Shown here one piece after another: positions 47,140-55,597 of a DNA stretch of 64,000 nucleotides. Location: contig JASJDN010000002.1 in the NCBI GenBank assembly GCA_030065205.1, forward strand, positions 1 through 64,000, in the 5' to 3' direction. How positions within the stretch are numbered: the stretch's first letter is position 1; each line of letters begins with the position of its first letter. This DNA is from Crocosphaera sp. (lineage in GTDB: Bacteria > Cyanobacteriota > Cyanobacteriia > Cyanobacteriales > Microcystaceae). Below the pieces are notes generated by a model, which was given only the letters and a program-made list of their open reading frames with translations, was not told the origin of the DNA and did not search any database. The position numbers and the translations under genes are program-made.

Positions 47140-47826
47140 ATGCTTTTTCGTCAATTGTTCGATGAAGAATCATCTACTTATACCTATTTAATCGCCGATC
47201 GCACCCTGAAAGAAGCGTTATTAGTTGATCCGGTTTTGGAACAAGTGAACCGCGATCGCCAACTGCTAGATGAGTTAGGATTAACGTTAAAATATTGCGT
47301 AGAAACCCATATTCATGCGGATCACATCACAGGAACGGCAAAATTACGAGAAATGACGGGATGTTTAGGGATTGTTCCCGAAAATGCTCAGATTGCTTGT
47401 GCCGATCGTTTTTTGAAGGATGGAGAAATTTTACAGTTAGGAAACGTTATTATAGAGGCGATCGCAACTCCTGGCCACACGGATAGTCATTTTGCTTATT
47501 TAGTGAACCACAAGGCGATTTTGACAGGGGATGCTTTATTTATTCGAGGGTGTGGACGAACGGACTTTCAAAGTGGGGATGCAGGGACTTTATATGATTC
47601 GGTGACGCAACGATTGTTTAGTTTACCGGATGAAACTTTAGTGTATCCTGGCCATGATTATCGGGGTCATACGGTGTCTACCATTGGGGAGGAAAAACAA
47701 TATAATCCTCGTTTTGTTGGACGCAATCGCAACCAGTTTATCACGTTTATGAATAATCTTAATTTACCTCATCCTAAAAAGATGATGGAAGCGGTTCCCG
47801 CGAATGAAAAATGTGGCAATGTTTAA
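47140..47826 (+). CDS. ETHE1-like persulfide dioxygenase / MBL-fold hydrolase
   Basis: A 228-residue metallo-beta-lactamase-fold protein. Metal ligands appear in THIHADHITG (HxHxDH), PGHTDSHFAYL and a late YPGHDYRGH. The phrase CGRTDFQSGDAGTLYDSV is typical of ETHE1/persulfide dioxygenases, which oxidise glutathione persulfide in sulfide metabolism. It overlaps the next gene's open frame, but the real start of that gene lies downstream. Start follows GAGATGAGATC. Confidence 0.9.
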   Translation: MLFRQLFDEESSTYTYLIADRTLKEALLVDPVLEQVNRDRQLLDELGLTLKYCVETHIHADHITGTAKLREMTGCLGIVPENAQIACADRFLKDGEILQLGNVIIEAIATPGHTDSHFAYLVNHKAILTGDALFIRGCGRTDFQSGDAGTLYDSVTQRLFSLPDETLVYPGHDYRGHTVSTIGEEKQYNPRFVGRNRNQFITFMNNLNLPHPKKMMEAVPANEKCGNV

Positions 47827-47845
47827 TGGTTTAATCAGGACAAAA

Positions 47846-48340
47846 ATGAGTCAAAAACTTTCTAAATTAATCTTAGTTTTGGGGTTGATCTGTTTATTAT
47901 TTGTACAACCTGTTTATGCTGTTGTACGAGAAAGCAAAATACCCCCTAATATCTTACTTTATAAATCCATACAAACTTGGCGAGATCAAGCTAAAAATCC
48001 TTGGCAATTAATTTTTTTTAAGGAGATAAAAGGGGATAATCAACCGACCCTTAATTTACGTTTAGTGGGGTTTCCTGATTTATTTGAGTTTGAACATCCC
48101 CAACCATTAACCCTAAAAATTAGAGAAGATTTAACGATAAAGGTTCCTGACGTATTTGCTAGTGATAAAGACGCATTTTCCCCCAATATGGGACAGTATA
48201 ATTTTAATGGGATTTTGGATAAGTTAGAAAGTAATAATTTTTGGTTACTAGAATTACCGCTAAAGGATGGTGATGTTAGTACCATTAAAGTCCCTTATTT
48301 TATTTTGGAAGAATGGAAAAAAGTTATCGATAAAACTTAA
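47846..48340 (+). CDS. DUF3122 family secreted protein
   Basis: A 164-residue protein from the ATG at 47846, which has AGGA six bases upstream; an earlier Met at 47804 lies inside the previous gene and lacks a site. It has a signal peptide (LILVLGLICLLFVQPVYA) and a mature domain (ESKIPPNILLYKSIQTWRD) matching DUF3122, known only from cyanobacteria. Function unknown. Confidence 0.83.
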   Translation: MSQKLSKLILVLGLICLLFVQPVYAVVRESKIPPNILLYKSIQTWRDQAKNPWQLIFFKEIKGDNQPTLNLRLVGFPDLFEFEHPQPLTLKIREDLTIKVPDVFASDKDAFSPNMGQYNFNGILDKLESNNFWLLELPLKDGDVSTIKVPYFILEEWKKVIDKT

Positions 48341-48430
48341 ATTTGTAGTTCGATTATATTTGAAAAATAGCTGGCATTTTAGATAAGGATATTATTGATT
48401 TTTGAGCTTATATAGAAATCAGGTTTCAGT

Positions 48431-48512
48431 TGTGAGAAAATGAGGAGAAGGATTTAACAATGTTAAATCCCTACGAGAGTTCATTTGTAGGGACATAATA
48501 TTATTATGTCCT
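48431..48512. repeat. Double-hairpin dispersed repeat (copy B, inverted)
   Basis: Inverted copy of 45031-45112: GTGAGAAAATGA, then GGATTTAAC / GTTAAATCC, then GGGACATAAT / ATTATGTCC. It lies between convergent genes. Confidence 0.85.
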
Positions 48513-48561
48513 AATCCCTCGCAATGACAGGTTAAGTCTCTAATAACTTTTGAGATTTGTA

Positions 48562-50319
48562 TTAGTTATTTTCCTTAACTGATAGTTTTTCTATATTCCA
48601 AAAAGCACCCCCTAAAGCAGAATATTCAATCCCATCAAAGCGATTTTTAACTGCAGCTAAAGAGTAAGGATTAACTAAGTAAATAAATGGCAAATATTCT
48701 GATACTAATGCTTGTGCTTCGTTATAGATTTCTTTGCGTTTATCCATGTTCAGTTCTTGAGATCCAGCAATATACAACTGCTCGATTTTTTTCTCCCAGT
48801 CTGACACCACCCTTCCAGTAATAGGTTTCATTCCAGGTTGGGGTTGTTGGTTAAACATATGTAGGTTCCCGTCGGTGTACCAAATATTAGGAGAATGGGG
48901 TTCATTTCCGCCTGTAAATCCAATGATATGCGCTTCCCAATCTAAGGAATTACTGAGTTTATCAACCAAAACATTGAACGCTAAGGGACTAAAATTAACC
49001 TGCATTCCTAATTTTCCTAAATCTTCTTTAATCTGCGCCCCCATTGCTTCTCGGATTTTATTTCCTGCATTCGTAATTAAATTGAATTCCACTTCGTTTC
49101 CTTTGCTATCTAATAACTTACCCTCTGAATTGTAGGTAAATCCTTCTTGTAACAATAATTCTTTTGCTTTTTCAGGATTATAATCATACCCTTCTACTGA
49201 TGTATTATAGTAAGGAGATTGCACAGAAACTTGTGTATTTTGGGGACTACCTAACCCTCGATAAATATTATTGATAATGCGTGGTCGATCAATTCCATAA
49301 GCAACGGCTTTCCGAAAATTAACATTATTAAACCATTCAGCTTTGACAGGATCAACTAATGGTTTACCTTCTCTTTTACCCTGATTTTGATTCAAAGAAA
49401 TAAATACAGTTCCGTAAGCAGCACCCCCATTATAAATGGTAAAATTGCCTCGCTCTTCTTCACTTTTTAACAAAGAAAAATATTCAGGACTGACACTAAT
49501 AGAGTCTAAACTTCCTGAGCGAAATTGTAACAAAGAAGTATCAGTTGATTCGACAATGGCCCAGATAACTGTCTCAATATTAGGTAACTGATTTCCTTGT
49601 TGATCTTTTTTCCAATAATAAGGATTTTTTTCAAAGACAACCCGTTGACTGGTAGCATATTCTTTGAGTTTATAAGCACCATTCACAATAATATCTTCTG
49701 GTGGGGTATCGGTTCCCCATGTAGATAAAAATATAGGACTTCCTTCACCGTCCGTTTCTTGGATAGTTTTGCGTAAAATGTGAGCGGGTAAAATGGGAAC
49801 ACTCGCATTATCTAAAAAGGGTGCAAAGGGTTCGGTAATTTTAAATTCTATCCGTCGATCATCTAACTTTTTAATGGTAGGGAAATCCCCTTTACTACCC
49901 ACTCGAAACCCATCTCGATAATTGTTAGGAATCTTCTCATTCAAATATAAATCATTATAAGAAAAAACCACATCATCCGCTGTTAAGGGTTGACCATCTG
50001 ACCATTTTAATCCTTCTCGCAAAGTAAAAACAATGGTTAACTTATCATCAGAAATGTCCCAAGATTCTGCCAAAGCTGGCTCTTTTTCTGCTGTCAAAGG
50101 ATTTTCTGTAATTAACCCTTCATAGGTTAACCCAAAAATATTCGGAGACTCTTGGGATAACACCGCATTAAAGGTTTTGGGATCGCTTAAAATGGATAAA
50201 ACCACTTGATTGTCACTAGCAGGAGAAGCACAAGCGGTTACCGTTAAAAGAGAAAAACCTACTAAAATTAGGGTTAAAATTTGTCGATAAATTGTTTTGA
50301 TTTTGTTTAAGTATTTCAT
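48562..50319 (-). CDS. Oligopeptide ABC transporter substrate-binding lipoprotein
   Basis: A 585-residue family-5 solute-binding protein. The lipobox is VTAC with C30 as the lipidated residue. Family motifs include NPLTAEKEPALAESWDISD and FTLREGLKWSDGQPLTADDVVFSY (the classic DppA/OppA signature). It collects peptides or nickel-type solutes on the outer face of the membrane. The permease gene precedes it on the same strand with a 159-base gap that holds a palindromic element. Confidence 0.93.
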   Translation of the reverse strand: MKYLNKIKTIYRQILTLILVGFSLLTVTACASPASDNQVVLSILSDPKTFNAVLSQESPNIFGLTYEGLITENPLTAEKEPALAESWDISDDKLTIVFTLREGLKWSDGQPLTADDVVFSYNDLYLNEKIPNNYRDGFRVGSKGDFPTIKKLDDRRIEFKITEPFAPFLDNASVPILPAHILRKTIQETDGEGSPIFLSTWGTDTPPEDIIVNGAYKLKEYATSQRVVFEKNPYYWKKDQQGNQLPNIETVIWAIVESTDTSLLQFRSGSLDSISVSPEYFSLLKSEEERGNFTIYNGGAAYGTVFISLNQNQGKREGKPLVDPVKAEWFNNVNFRKAVAYGIDRPRIINNIYRGLGSPQNTQVSVQSPYYNTSVEGYDYNPEKAKELLLQEGFTYNSEGKLLDSKGNEVEFNLITNAGNKIREAMGAQIKEDLGKLGMQVNFSPLAFNVLVDKLSNSLDWEAHIIGFTGGNEPHSPNIWYTDGNLHMFNQQPQPGMKPITGRVVSDWEKKIEQLYIAGSQELNMDKRKEIYNEAQALVSEYLPFIYLVNPYSLAAVKNRFDGIEYSALGGAFWNIEKLSVKENN

Positions 50320-50391
50320 ACCTTAAAAGTAATTTTATAGATTAGTATTGATTCCCGTAGGGACTTAAACGAAATAACAACCCAGTTTTTT

Positions 50392-50456
50392 AAGGTGGGC
50401 AAACTTTTCCATTTTACGGGTAGTTTACATACATCTCTAATTTGCCCACCCTACCG
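50392..50456. repeat. Inverted repeat GGTGGGCAAA / TTTGCCCACC
   Basis: Perfect 10-base arms with a 37-base loop inside the gap between the permease and binding-protein genes. It may dampen read-through between them. Confidence 0.75.
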
Positions 50457-50478
50457 TCTAACATAAAGTTTACCTCCA

Positions 50479-51504
50479 TTAATAACGAATACGAGGATCA
50501 ATATAAGCATTAATTAAATCAATTAAAATACTCACAACTACCACAATCGCCCCAAAAAAGACCATAATACCTTGTACAGTAGGATAATCTCTAACTGCGA
50601 TCGCCTCGTATAACCGATTCCCTAACCCTGGCCAGGAAAAGGTTACTTCTGTTAATACTGCACCCCCCAATAGGGCAGCAAACGTCAATCCTAAGACGGT
50701 AATAACAGGGATGAGAGCGTTTTTGAAGGCATGGGCCAGCAAAATTCGCCTTTCGGGGATACCTCTCGCCCTAGCAGCCTCTACGTAGTCCGCTTGCAAG
50801 GTTTGTCTCAAGTTTACCCTGACCATGCGCTCGAAAATCCCACTTAACAATAAACCCAAGGTAAAACAGGGTAAAATTAAGTAATAAACGGCGGTGAAAA
50901 ATTGCCCTAAATTACCACTAAAAAGACTATCAAGGGTGTAAATACCGGTCAGTCCATTGGGAGGGGTTTGATTGAGAGGAAAACGGGTTCCTAGGGGAAA
51001 CCAGCGCAACTGTACCGCAAAAATTAATTGGAATAACATTCCTACCCAAAAAATAGGTAAAGAATAGGTAATAATACCAAATAATCGCCCGCTCACATCG
51101 ATAGGAGTGTTAGGGCGCGAGGCTGATAAAATACCGATAGTCACCCCAATAGCGATGGCCACAACCATACTATAAAAGGTAAGTTCAGCCGTAGCGGGAA
51201 AATGCTGACGAATAATCTCCCAGACGGATTGACCTTGGCTAGTAATGGAAGTTCCCAGGTTAAAACTGAGAAGTTGCCCCAAATAGGCGAAATATTGTAA
51301 TAATAAAGGCTTATTCAGCCCCAAACTCTCCCGTAAGGCTTCTTTGGTTGCTTCTGGCGCACGATTTCCCAAAATAGCATCTGCCGGGTCCCCTGGAGTT
51401 GCCCGTAACAACAAGAAAACCAACGTAACAATAGTCCACACCATCAACGGTGCCAAGAGAAGACGGGCAGCTATATAATACTGTATCGCTTTAGAACGGG
51501 ACAT
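50479..51504 (-). CDS. Oligopeptide ABC transporter permease, DppB type
   Basis: A 341-residue permease from the ATG at 51504 (MSRSKAIQYYIAARLL). It has six membrane helices and the DppB/OppB features RATPGDPADAILG, SLPIFWVGML and the ATPase-coupling EAA loop YVEAARARGIPERRILLAHAFKN. The companion DppC-type permease and ATPases are not in this window, so the transporter's genes are scattered, as is common in cyanobacteria. Confidence 0.93.
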   Translation of the reverse strand: MSRSKAIQYYIAARLLLAPLMVWTIVTLVFLLLRATPGDPADAILGNRAPEATKEALRESLGLNKPLLLQYFAYLGQLLSFNLGTSITSQGQSVWEIIRQHFPATAELTFYSMVVAIAIGVTIGILSASRPNTPIDVSGRLFGIITYSLPIFWVGMLFQLIFAVQLRWFPLGTRFPLNQTPPNGLTGIYTLDSLFSGNLGQFFTAVYYLILPCFTLGLLLSGIFERMVRVNLRQTLQADYVEAARARGIPERRILLAHAFKNALIPVITVLGLTFAALLGGAVLTEVTFSWPGLGNRLYEAIAVRDYPTVQGIMVFFGAIVVVVSILIDLINAYIDPRIRY

Positions 51505-51576
51505 TATGAGCAATGATGTAATAGTTACATCATTATTAACTTTAAAGTAGACAATTGGTCAACCGTTGGTGTGACG

Positions 51577-51867
51577 TTAATCATTATCCGTGTCATCTTC
51601 GTCATTATTATCGAATTCCTGATTAAAGAAATTCTCGCCTATTTTTAATTCCTGTTTAGACAGTTTCAGCTTTTTCCAAAGTTCTTTAATTTTACGATAA
51701 GCTTGTTCGGGTTTAATTTTTCCTGCAGTTTCTAAATTACAAATATAGTTAACTTCTTGAGCAAATTCTTGTAAATTAGCGTTAAAAACTACATTTTCTG
51801 GTTTAACTTCCCCACGATAGGGATAATGGGGATAGAAAAAGTCATCTTTATCTTGATTTGATGCCAT
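51577..51867 (-). CDS. Conserved small cyanobacterial protein (DUF7219-like)
   Basis: A 96-residue protein with a conserved core FFYPHYPYRGEVKPENVVFN and FAQEVNYICNLETAGKI, and a very acidic tail (NNDEDDTDND). From memory this matches the DUF7219 family found in cyanobacteria. Function unknown. Confidence 0.75.
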   Translation of the reverse strand: MASNQDKDDFFYPHYPYRGEVKPENVVFNANLQEFAQEVNYICNLETAGKIKPEQAYRKIKELWKKLKLSKQELKIGENFFNQEFDNNDEDDTDND

Positions 51868-52091
51868 AGTGGCTATTTCCTCAAGGAGCGTTCATGGAGG
51901 TTTATCTCTAACTATATCTAAAAATGATCCTGTAATACCAAGCTGGATAGGATAGATAAAGGTTATTATATTCATTCATAATTTTTCATTTCTCAATTAT
52001 AACAATTAGAAATAATTAGTAACACAGGCATCCTGCCTGTTATAAGCTAGAAGCTTGTGCTGCAATTTTCGTAATTTTTTTAGACTAACTA

Positions 52092-52127
52092 TAAAATAAA
52101 AACCCCTGGTTTTGACACCAGGGGGGG
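52092..52127 (-). terminator. Rho-independent terminator
   Basis: On the minus strand a CCCCTGG / CCAGGGG stem with a short loop is followed by TTTTTATTTT. It lies about 45 bases after the stop of the 65-residue gene at 52170. Confidence 0.9.
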
Positions 52128-52169
52128 AAGGTAGGAGAAATCCAATGCAATGGAAACTTTTTTGTTAAT

Positions 52170-52367
52170 TTAAGCCAGTAAACCTAATTTTTTACCGTTA
52201 TCTCTCGCGGTTCTAATCATGTTTTGTCTGGCGGTTCTATCAATACCAAAATTTTCGCAAAAGTTAGTAATAACTTGGGAATGTAATTTAATTGCTTCAC
52301 CTCGCAACTTATTAAATTTTACTTTTCCCATTTGGCTACGTAATAAAACAACAATAGGTGCAAACAT
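52170..52367 (-). CDS. Conserved small cyanobacterial protein
   Basis: A 65-residue basic protein with the pattern MFAPIVVLLRSQMGKVKFNK and RQNMIRTARDNGKKLGLLA. I recall homologues of this length across cyanobacteria but no established function. It has a good ribosome site (AGGAGG before the start) and its own terminator. Confidence 0.8.
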   Translation of the reverse strand: MFAPIVVLLRSQMGKVKFNKLRGEAIKLHSQVITNFCENFGIDRTARQNMIRTARDNGKKLGLLA

Positions 52368-52423
52368 CTATTAACCTCCTTACTGATTAAGTCTTAAAAA
52401 ATAAAAGTTTTGTTCTCAAAAAA

Positions 52424-52594
52424 TTAGCTAACGAGAGTGACAACAACCCCTAAACCGATAATGAGTAATGCGGCAAAGACACCTTGTACTAAGTAACCCT
52501 GTTGCTGCTTTTGTGTCGGGTAAGCAGCGTAGTACATATCGGGTTCGTTAGCGAAGTTATTAAGAATGCCGTTTTCATCACTGGTGGTAAACAT
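52424..52594 (-). CDS. Ssl1498-type light-harvesting-like small membrane protein
   Basis: A 56-residue protein. It begins MFTTSDENGILNNFANEPD, continues MYYAAYPTQKQQQGYLVQGV and ends with one membrane helix (FAALLIIGLGVVVTLVS). This is the pattern of the Ssl1498 family, small single-helix thylakoid proteins annotated as light-harvesting-like. It lies 57 bases upstream of the 65-residue gene on the same strand and may be co-transcribed. The family name is from memory; the coding frame is clear. Confidence 0.75.
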   Translation of the reverse strand: MFTTSDENGILNNFANEPDMYYAAYPTQKQQQGYLVQGVFAALLIIGLGVVVTLVS

Positions 52595-52777
52595 GGTGTG
52601 TTCCTCGTTTGTCCTTATGTAAATAAATGTAACAAACTTTGTAAAGCTTTGTAAAGTAGTATTGACAAAACATTTTTAATGATTGATATAAGCAAAACTT
52701 ATGTTAAAAAGACCAATATAGATTATGGCAAGCAAACAATACTAATGTACTTTTTAAGACAAAGTAGGGACTATATA

Positions 52778-52879
52778 GCAGTTTTCAATGGGGTGTATCA
52801 AGATTTTAGTGAAGTCGAGTGTGGGGAGTGTGGGGGGAATTTGTATTTTCATTGTTAGTCTATTGATATGAAAACTGCT
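52778..52879. repeat. MITE-like element, family A (copy 2)
   Basis: Same 11-base inverted ends (AGCAGTTTTCA / TGAAAACTGCT) and interior as 5006-5108, including the G-rich run and TTAGTCTATTGATATG. Confidence 0.85.
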
Positions 52880-52940
52880 CTAATGTGAAGATGAGGAACA
52901 AATAACTAAGTACCTGGACAAAAATAAACGTTACAGTTGA

Positions 52941-52979
52941 GAAGAGGCAGGGGGCAGGAGGCAGGGGGCAGGAGTAAGG
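52941..52979. repeat. Purine-rich short repeat (GGCAGGGGGCAGGA)
   Basis: Two imperfect units of GGCAGGGGGCAGGA. The same kind of sequence lies inside the element at 60453-60560. Confidence 0.7.
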
Positions 52980-53230
52980 ATACAGCTATGTTTACATAAG
53001 TTAATACAGTGCTGTTTACTTATGTCCGACTACTTATGAAGCGACTGATTTCTCGGAACAAATTGTTTTAGTTGTTTCCCCAAACATCCATTAAGATTTT
53101 CAGAGAAAACAAAGGGGTGAAATCTGCTTGTTATCTATGTTTTCGGTGCATAGGGAAGATGATGAGTAAGGGGATAATGTTGAAGCTTTGTAAAGTTCTT
53201 CAACAAAACTAAAAATAAAAAGGAAATAAT

Positions 53231-53257
53231 TTGTGTAGTTTACGAACAAATTATAAT
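53231..53257 (+). promoter_or_regulatory. Possible promoter of the peptide island
   Basis: TTGTGT and TATAAT are separated by 15 bases, about 100 bases before the first precursor gene. The spacing is a little short, so this is a weak candidate. Confidence 0.3.
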
Positions 53258-53357
53258 TAGGAACTTATTGACATTTTATAGAAGTATTTTCAGAATAAGG
53301 TCAAGAGCAAAGTTATTCTAACTAATGCTCGAAAAATAATTCAAACAGATGAAGATT

Positions 53358-53585
53358 ATGAACAAAAATCTAGGTCAACATTTAGGTGAACTGGAAATCG
53401 TTGATTTAATCGAAGAATCAGTTACTAATGCTACTCAAAGAAGACAACAATTCCTAGATGATTCTTTAGTAGATATAACTGAAGATGAAGCTAAAAATAT
53501 TGAAGGCGGAGAATTTTTAGCTCTTCCTCCTATTATTGTCTTAGGATTAACTGTAGCCGATGACTTACCATTTTTTGGTATCTAG
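53358..53585 (+). CDS. Double-glycine RiPP precursor, leader family I (copy 1)
   Basis: A 75-residue precursor. The leader LGQHLGELEIVDLIEESVTN continues to DITEDEAKNIEGG (Gly50-Gly51) and is followed by a 24-residue hydrophobic core starting EFLALPPIIVLGL. I chose the second ATG (53358) because it aligns with the next gene's MNNNLGQHLGELEI. The leader is nearly identical to that gene's and related to 59441-59650, but the cores differ. I do not recognise the family. A protease-containing exporter probably cleaves after GG. Confidence 0.8.
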   Translation: MNKNLGQHLGELEIVDLIEESVTNATQRRQQFLDDSLVDITEDEAKNIEGGEFLALPPIIVLGLTVADDLPFFGI

Positions 53586-53643
53586 TTTGAATTAAATTGT
53601 AATTAGTAAATCACACAAACTCTAGTCAATTAACAGGAAAAAA

Positions 53644-53901
53644 ATGAACAACAATCTTGGTCAACATTTAGGTGAACTCGAAATTGCTGATTTAATCGGA
53701 GAATCAGTTGCTAACGCTGCTCAAAGAAGACAACAATTCACAGATGATTCTTTAGTAGATATCACTGAAGATGAAGCTAAAAATATTGAAGGGGGTCAAA
53801 AAGTTTACCCTGTAATTCCTTGTCCCCCTCAGGCTCTTCCTTACAATCCTAATTGTCCTTTCATTATTGGAATTATTCTAGTTGACCCTATAACTTTGTA
53901 A
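53644..53901 (+). CDS. Double-glycine RiPP precursor, leader family I (copy 2)
   Basis: An 85-residue precursor. The leader is almost the same as the previous gene up to AKNIEGG (Gly50-Gly51). The 34-residue core is Pro-rich, with two cysteines (C60, C71), and ends in IIGIILVDPITL. The ribosome site AGGA sits eight bases before the ATG. Leader conservation with core divergence is the hallmark of shared maturation or export machinery. Confidence 0.87.
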   Translation: MNNNLGQHLGELEIADLIGESVANAAQRRQQFTDDSLVDITEDEAKNIEGGQKVYPVIPCPPQALPYNPNCPFIIGIILVDPITL

Positions 53902-53931
53902 ACAATATAACTCTTATTAGGAGGTCATAGA

Positions 53932-54393
53932 ATGAACAAAAGTAACAATCAAAAAACAACCCTTTGTCCTAGTTCTAATCGACCCGATTTACCGAACAGT
54001 ATTGTCTTCGGTATTATCAATGGAACAGTGGACAAACCCCAGGTTACTTATCTCAAAAAACCTCAACCTGTTACAGAAGAATTAATGGCACTTGCTGCCC
54101 CTGTAACCCCCGCAGAAGTGTTTAGAACAGCTACCACCTGTGCTACTAACAAATGTCTTCATTTTGACGGGAATAACTGTCGTTTAGCACAGCGAGTTGT
54201 AGACCAATTTCCTGTGGTTGAAGATAAGTTACCGGCTTGTTCTATCCGAAGAGATTGTCGCTGGTTTCAACAGGAAGGAAAGTCCGCTTGTATGCGTTGT
54301 CCTCAAGTCATTACTGATAATTACAACGCTTCAGAATTAGTTCGTAAAGTATCAATGCCCACCGCCATTGGAGAAAAGAAAAATGTCCGTTGA
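53932..54393 (+). CDS. Cysteine-rich conserved protein in the RiPP operon
   Basis: A 153-residue protein with eight cysteines: C12, C70, C75, C83, C103, C109, C120 and C123. The last seven lie in a compact domain including CLHFDGNNCRLAQRVV, CSIRRDCRWFQQ and CMRCPQV. The pattern suggests metal (zinc or iron-sulfur) binding. Similar proteins in cyanobacteria carry vague nitrogen-fixation labels without proof. A strong ribosome site (AGGAGG) precedes it, and it overlaps the first Nif11 precursor by 11 bases, implying coupled synthesis. It may assist the maturase, but this is inference. Confidence 0.82.
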   Translation: MNKSNNQKTTLCPSSNRPDLPNSIVFGIINGTVDKPQVTYLKKPQPVTEELMALAAPVTPAEVFRTATTCATNKCLHFDGNNCRLAQRVVDQFPVVEDKLPACSIRRDCRWFQQEGKSACMRCPQVITDNYNASELVRKVSMPTAIGEKKNVR

Positions 54394-54736
54394 AAATGTC
54401 AAAGCTTTTTACCAAAGATTGGCACAAGATGAGCAATTTCGTTCTGAATTGTCCGAAGTAAACAGTAAAGAAGAGTGTAGTCAATTAGTACAAGAAGCTG
54501 GCTATGATTTTACTCAAGAAGAATTTGAAAATTACACCTCTGACCTATTAGAATCTAGTTTCAATAAAGGTGAATTAAGTGACCTTAACGAAAAAGAACT
54601 AGAAACAGTTTTTGGAGGAATTAGTGGCGCAATAGCCTCGCCTCCTATTCAAGCCCTGTATGGTGTTATTTGGCCATGGCCGCCTAAAGATCCTCAACCT
54701 CTTTATGGTGTCATTCAAGACCCAGAACTTCTTTGA
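54383..54736 (+). CDS. Nif11-type RiPP precursor with two Tyr-Gly sites
   Basis: A 117-residue precursor from the ATG at 54383 (GGAG upstream). The N-terminal 79 residues are a Nif11-like leader (MSVENVKAFYQRLAQDEQFR ... ETVFGG). The core contains ALYGVI (Y93-G94) and PLYGVI (Y108-G109) among Pro/Trp-rich sequence. XYG motifs in Nif11 precursors are the cleavage sites of radical SAM spliceases (PlpA type), which remove a tyramine unit and leave an alpha-keto-beta-amino acid from X. Two sites would yield two beta-residues derived from Leu. Confidence 0.88.
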   Translation: MSVENVKAFYQRLAQDEQFRSELSEVNSKEECSQLVQEAGYDFTQEEFENYTSDLLESSFNKGELSDLNEKELETVFGGISGAIASPPIQALYGVIWPWPPKDPQPLYGVIQDPELL

Positions 54737-54773
54737 TAAGTCATAATTTCAGCAATAATTGAGGAGTAATCAA

Positions 54774-55139
54774 ATGTCTCTAGAAAGTGTCAAGTCTTTT
54801 TACCAAAGATTAGCTAAAGATGAGGAATTCCGTTCTCAACTGGAAGGGTTAGAAACTTCAGAAGAGTCTAGTCAACTATTACAGCAAGCTGGCTACAATT
54901 TCACTCAAGAAGAATTTGAAAGTTATACAGCCGAATTACTCGAATCTAATCTAGATGAGAGTGACTTAAAAGACCTCAACGAACAAGAATTAGAAGTGGT
55001 ATTTGGTGGAATGACCTCATCTCCTCCTATTCAAGCTCTTTATGGAGTTATCGTTATCAGCCCTTCTTTTCCTGGTCCAATGCCTTTTCCTGGACCCATT
55101 CCTTTCCCTGGAAAAAGCACCGCTAACCCCCCTAATTAA
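54774..55139 (+). CDS. Nif11-type RiPP precursor with one Tyr-Gly site
   Basis: A 121-residue precursor from the ATG at 54774, with GAGGAG upstream. Leader MSLESVKSFYQRLAKDEEFR ... EVVFGG (Gly78-Gly79) is clearly paralogous to its neighbours. The core shares SPPIQALYGVI (Y90-G91) with the previous gene but continues into a Pro/Gly/Phe-rich tail (PGPMPFPGPIPFPG). One splicease-type site is predicted. Confidence 0.88.
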   Translation: MSLESVKSFYQRLAKDEEFRSQLEGLETSEESSQLLQQAGYNFTQEEFESYTAELLESNLDESDLKDLNEQELEVVFGGMTSSPPIQALYGVIVISPSFPGPMPFPGPIPFPGKSTANPPN

Positions 55140-55160
55140 ACCTATAGTTTAAGGGGTTTT
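55127..55160 (+). terminator. Hairpin after the second Nif11 precursor
   Basis: A stem of CCCC and AATTAAAC pairs with GTTT-AA-GGGG, followed by TTTT. It may act as a partial terminator that sets relative precursor levels. Confidence 0.55.
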
Positions 55161-55260
55161 GATTAGGTTTTAGCTATTAAGAATATACCCTTGATAGCTA
55201 AAATTCAACAAAAAATTACGTCGCCAACATCTGTTAACTTAAACAAAAATCATAGCAATT

Positions 55261-55590
55261 ATGTCTCTTGAAAATGTCAAAGCCTTTTATCAAAGATTAG
55301 CCCAAGATGAGCAGTTTCGCTCTGAACTATCTAAGGTAAAAAGTAAAGCAGAATGTAGTCAGTTAGTCCAACAAGCTGGCTACAATTTCACCCAAGAAGA
55401 GTTTGAGAATTACACTTCTGAACTCTTAGAATCTAGTTTTAATCAAGGCGAATTAAACAACGTCAATGAAAAAGAACTAGAAGCGGTTTTTGGAGGAGCA
55501 ATTAAGCCCTACATCCCACCAGAGCTATGGCCTATAAAATTGCCGGCTTACGGAATTCCGCCTATGCCTATGGATATTTTAGAATACTAA
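55261..55590 (+). CDS. Nif11-type RiPP precursor with an Ala-Tyr-Gly site
   Basis: A 109-residue precursor. Leader MSLENVKAFYQRLAQDEQFR ... EAVFGG ends at Gly78-Gly79. The short core is Pro-rich (YIPPELWPIKLPAYGIPPMP) and has one Tyr-Gly (Y97-G98) preceded by Ala instead of Leu. If processed like its siblings, it would give a beta-residue from alanine. No clear ribosome site precedes the ATG, unlike the other two precursors. Confidence 0.86.
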   Translation: MSLENVKAFYQRLAQDEQFRSELSKVKSKAECSQLVQQAGYNFTQEEFENYTSELLESSFNQGELNNVNEKELEAVFGGAIKPYIPPELWPIKLPAYGIPPMPMDILEY

Positions 55591-55597
55591 AATATTT

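Noticed and set aside
53358-55590. Microviridin, proteusin or lanthipeptide cluster
   Set aside because: No ATP-grasp ligase, NHLP leader, LanM or YcaO gene is present; leaders are Nif11 or an unknown GG type.
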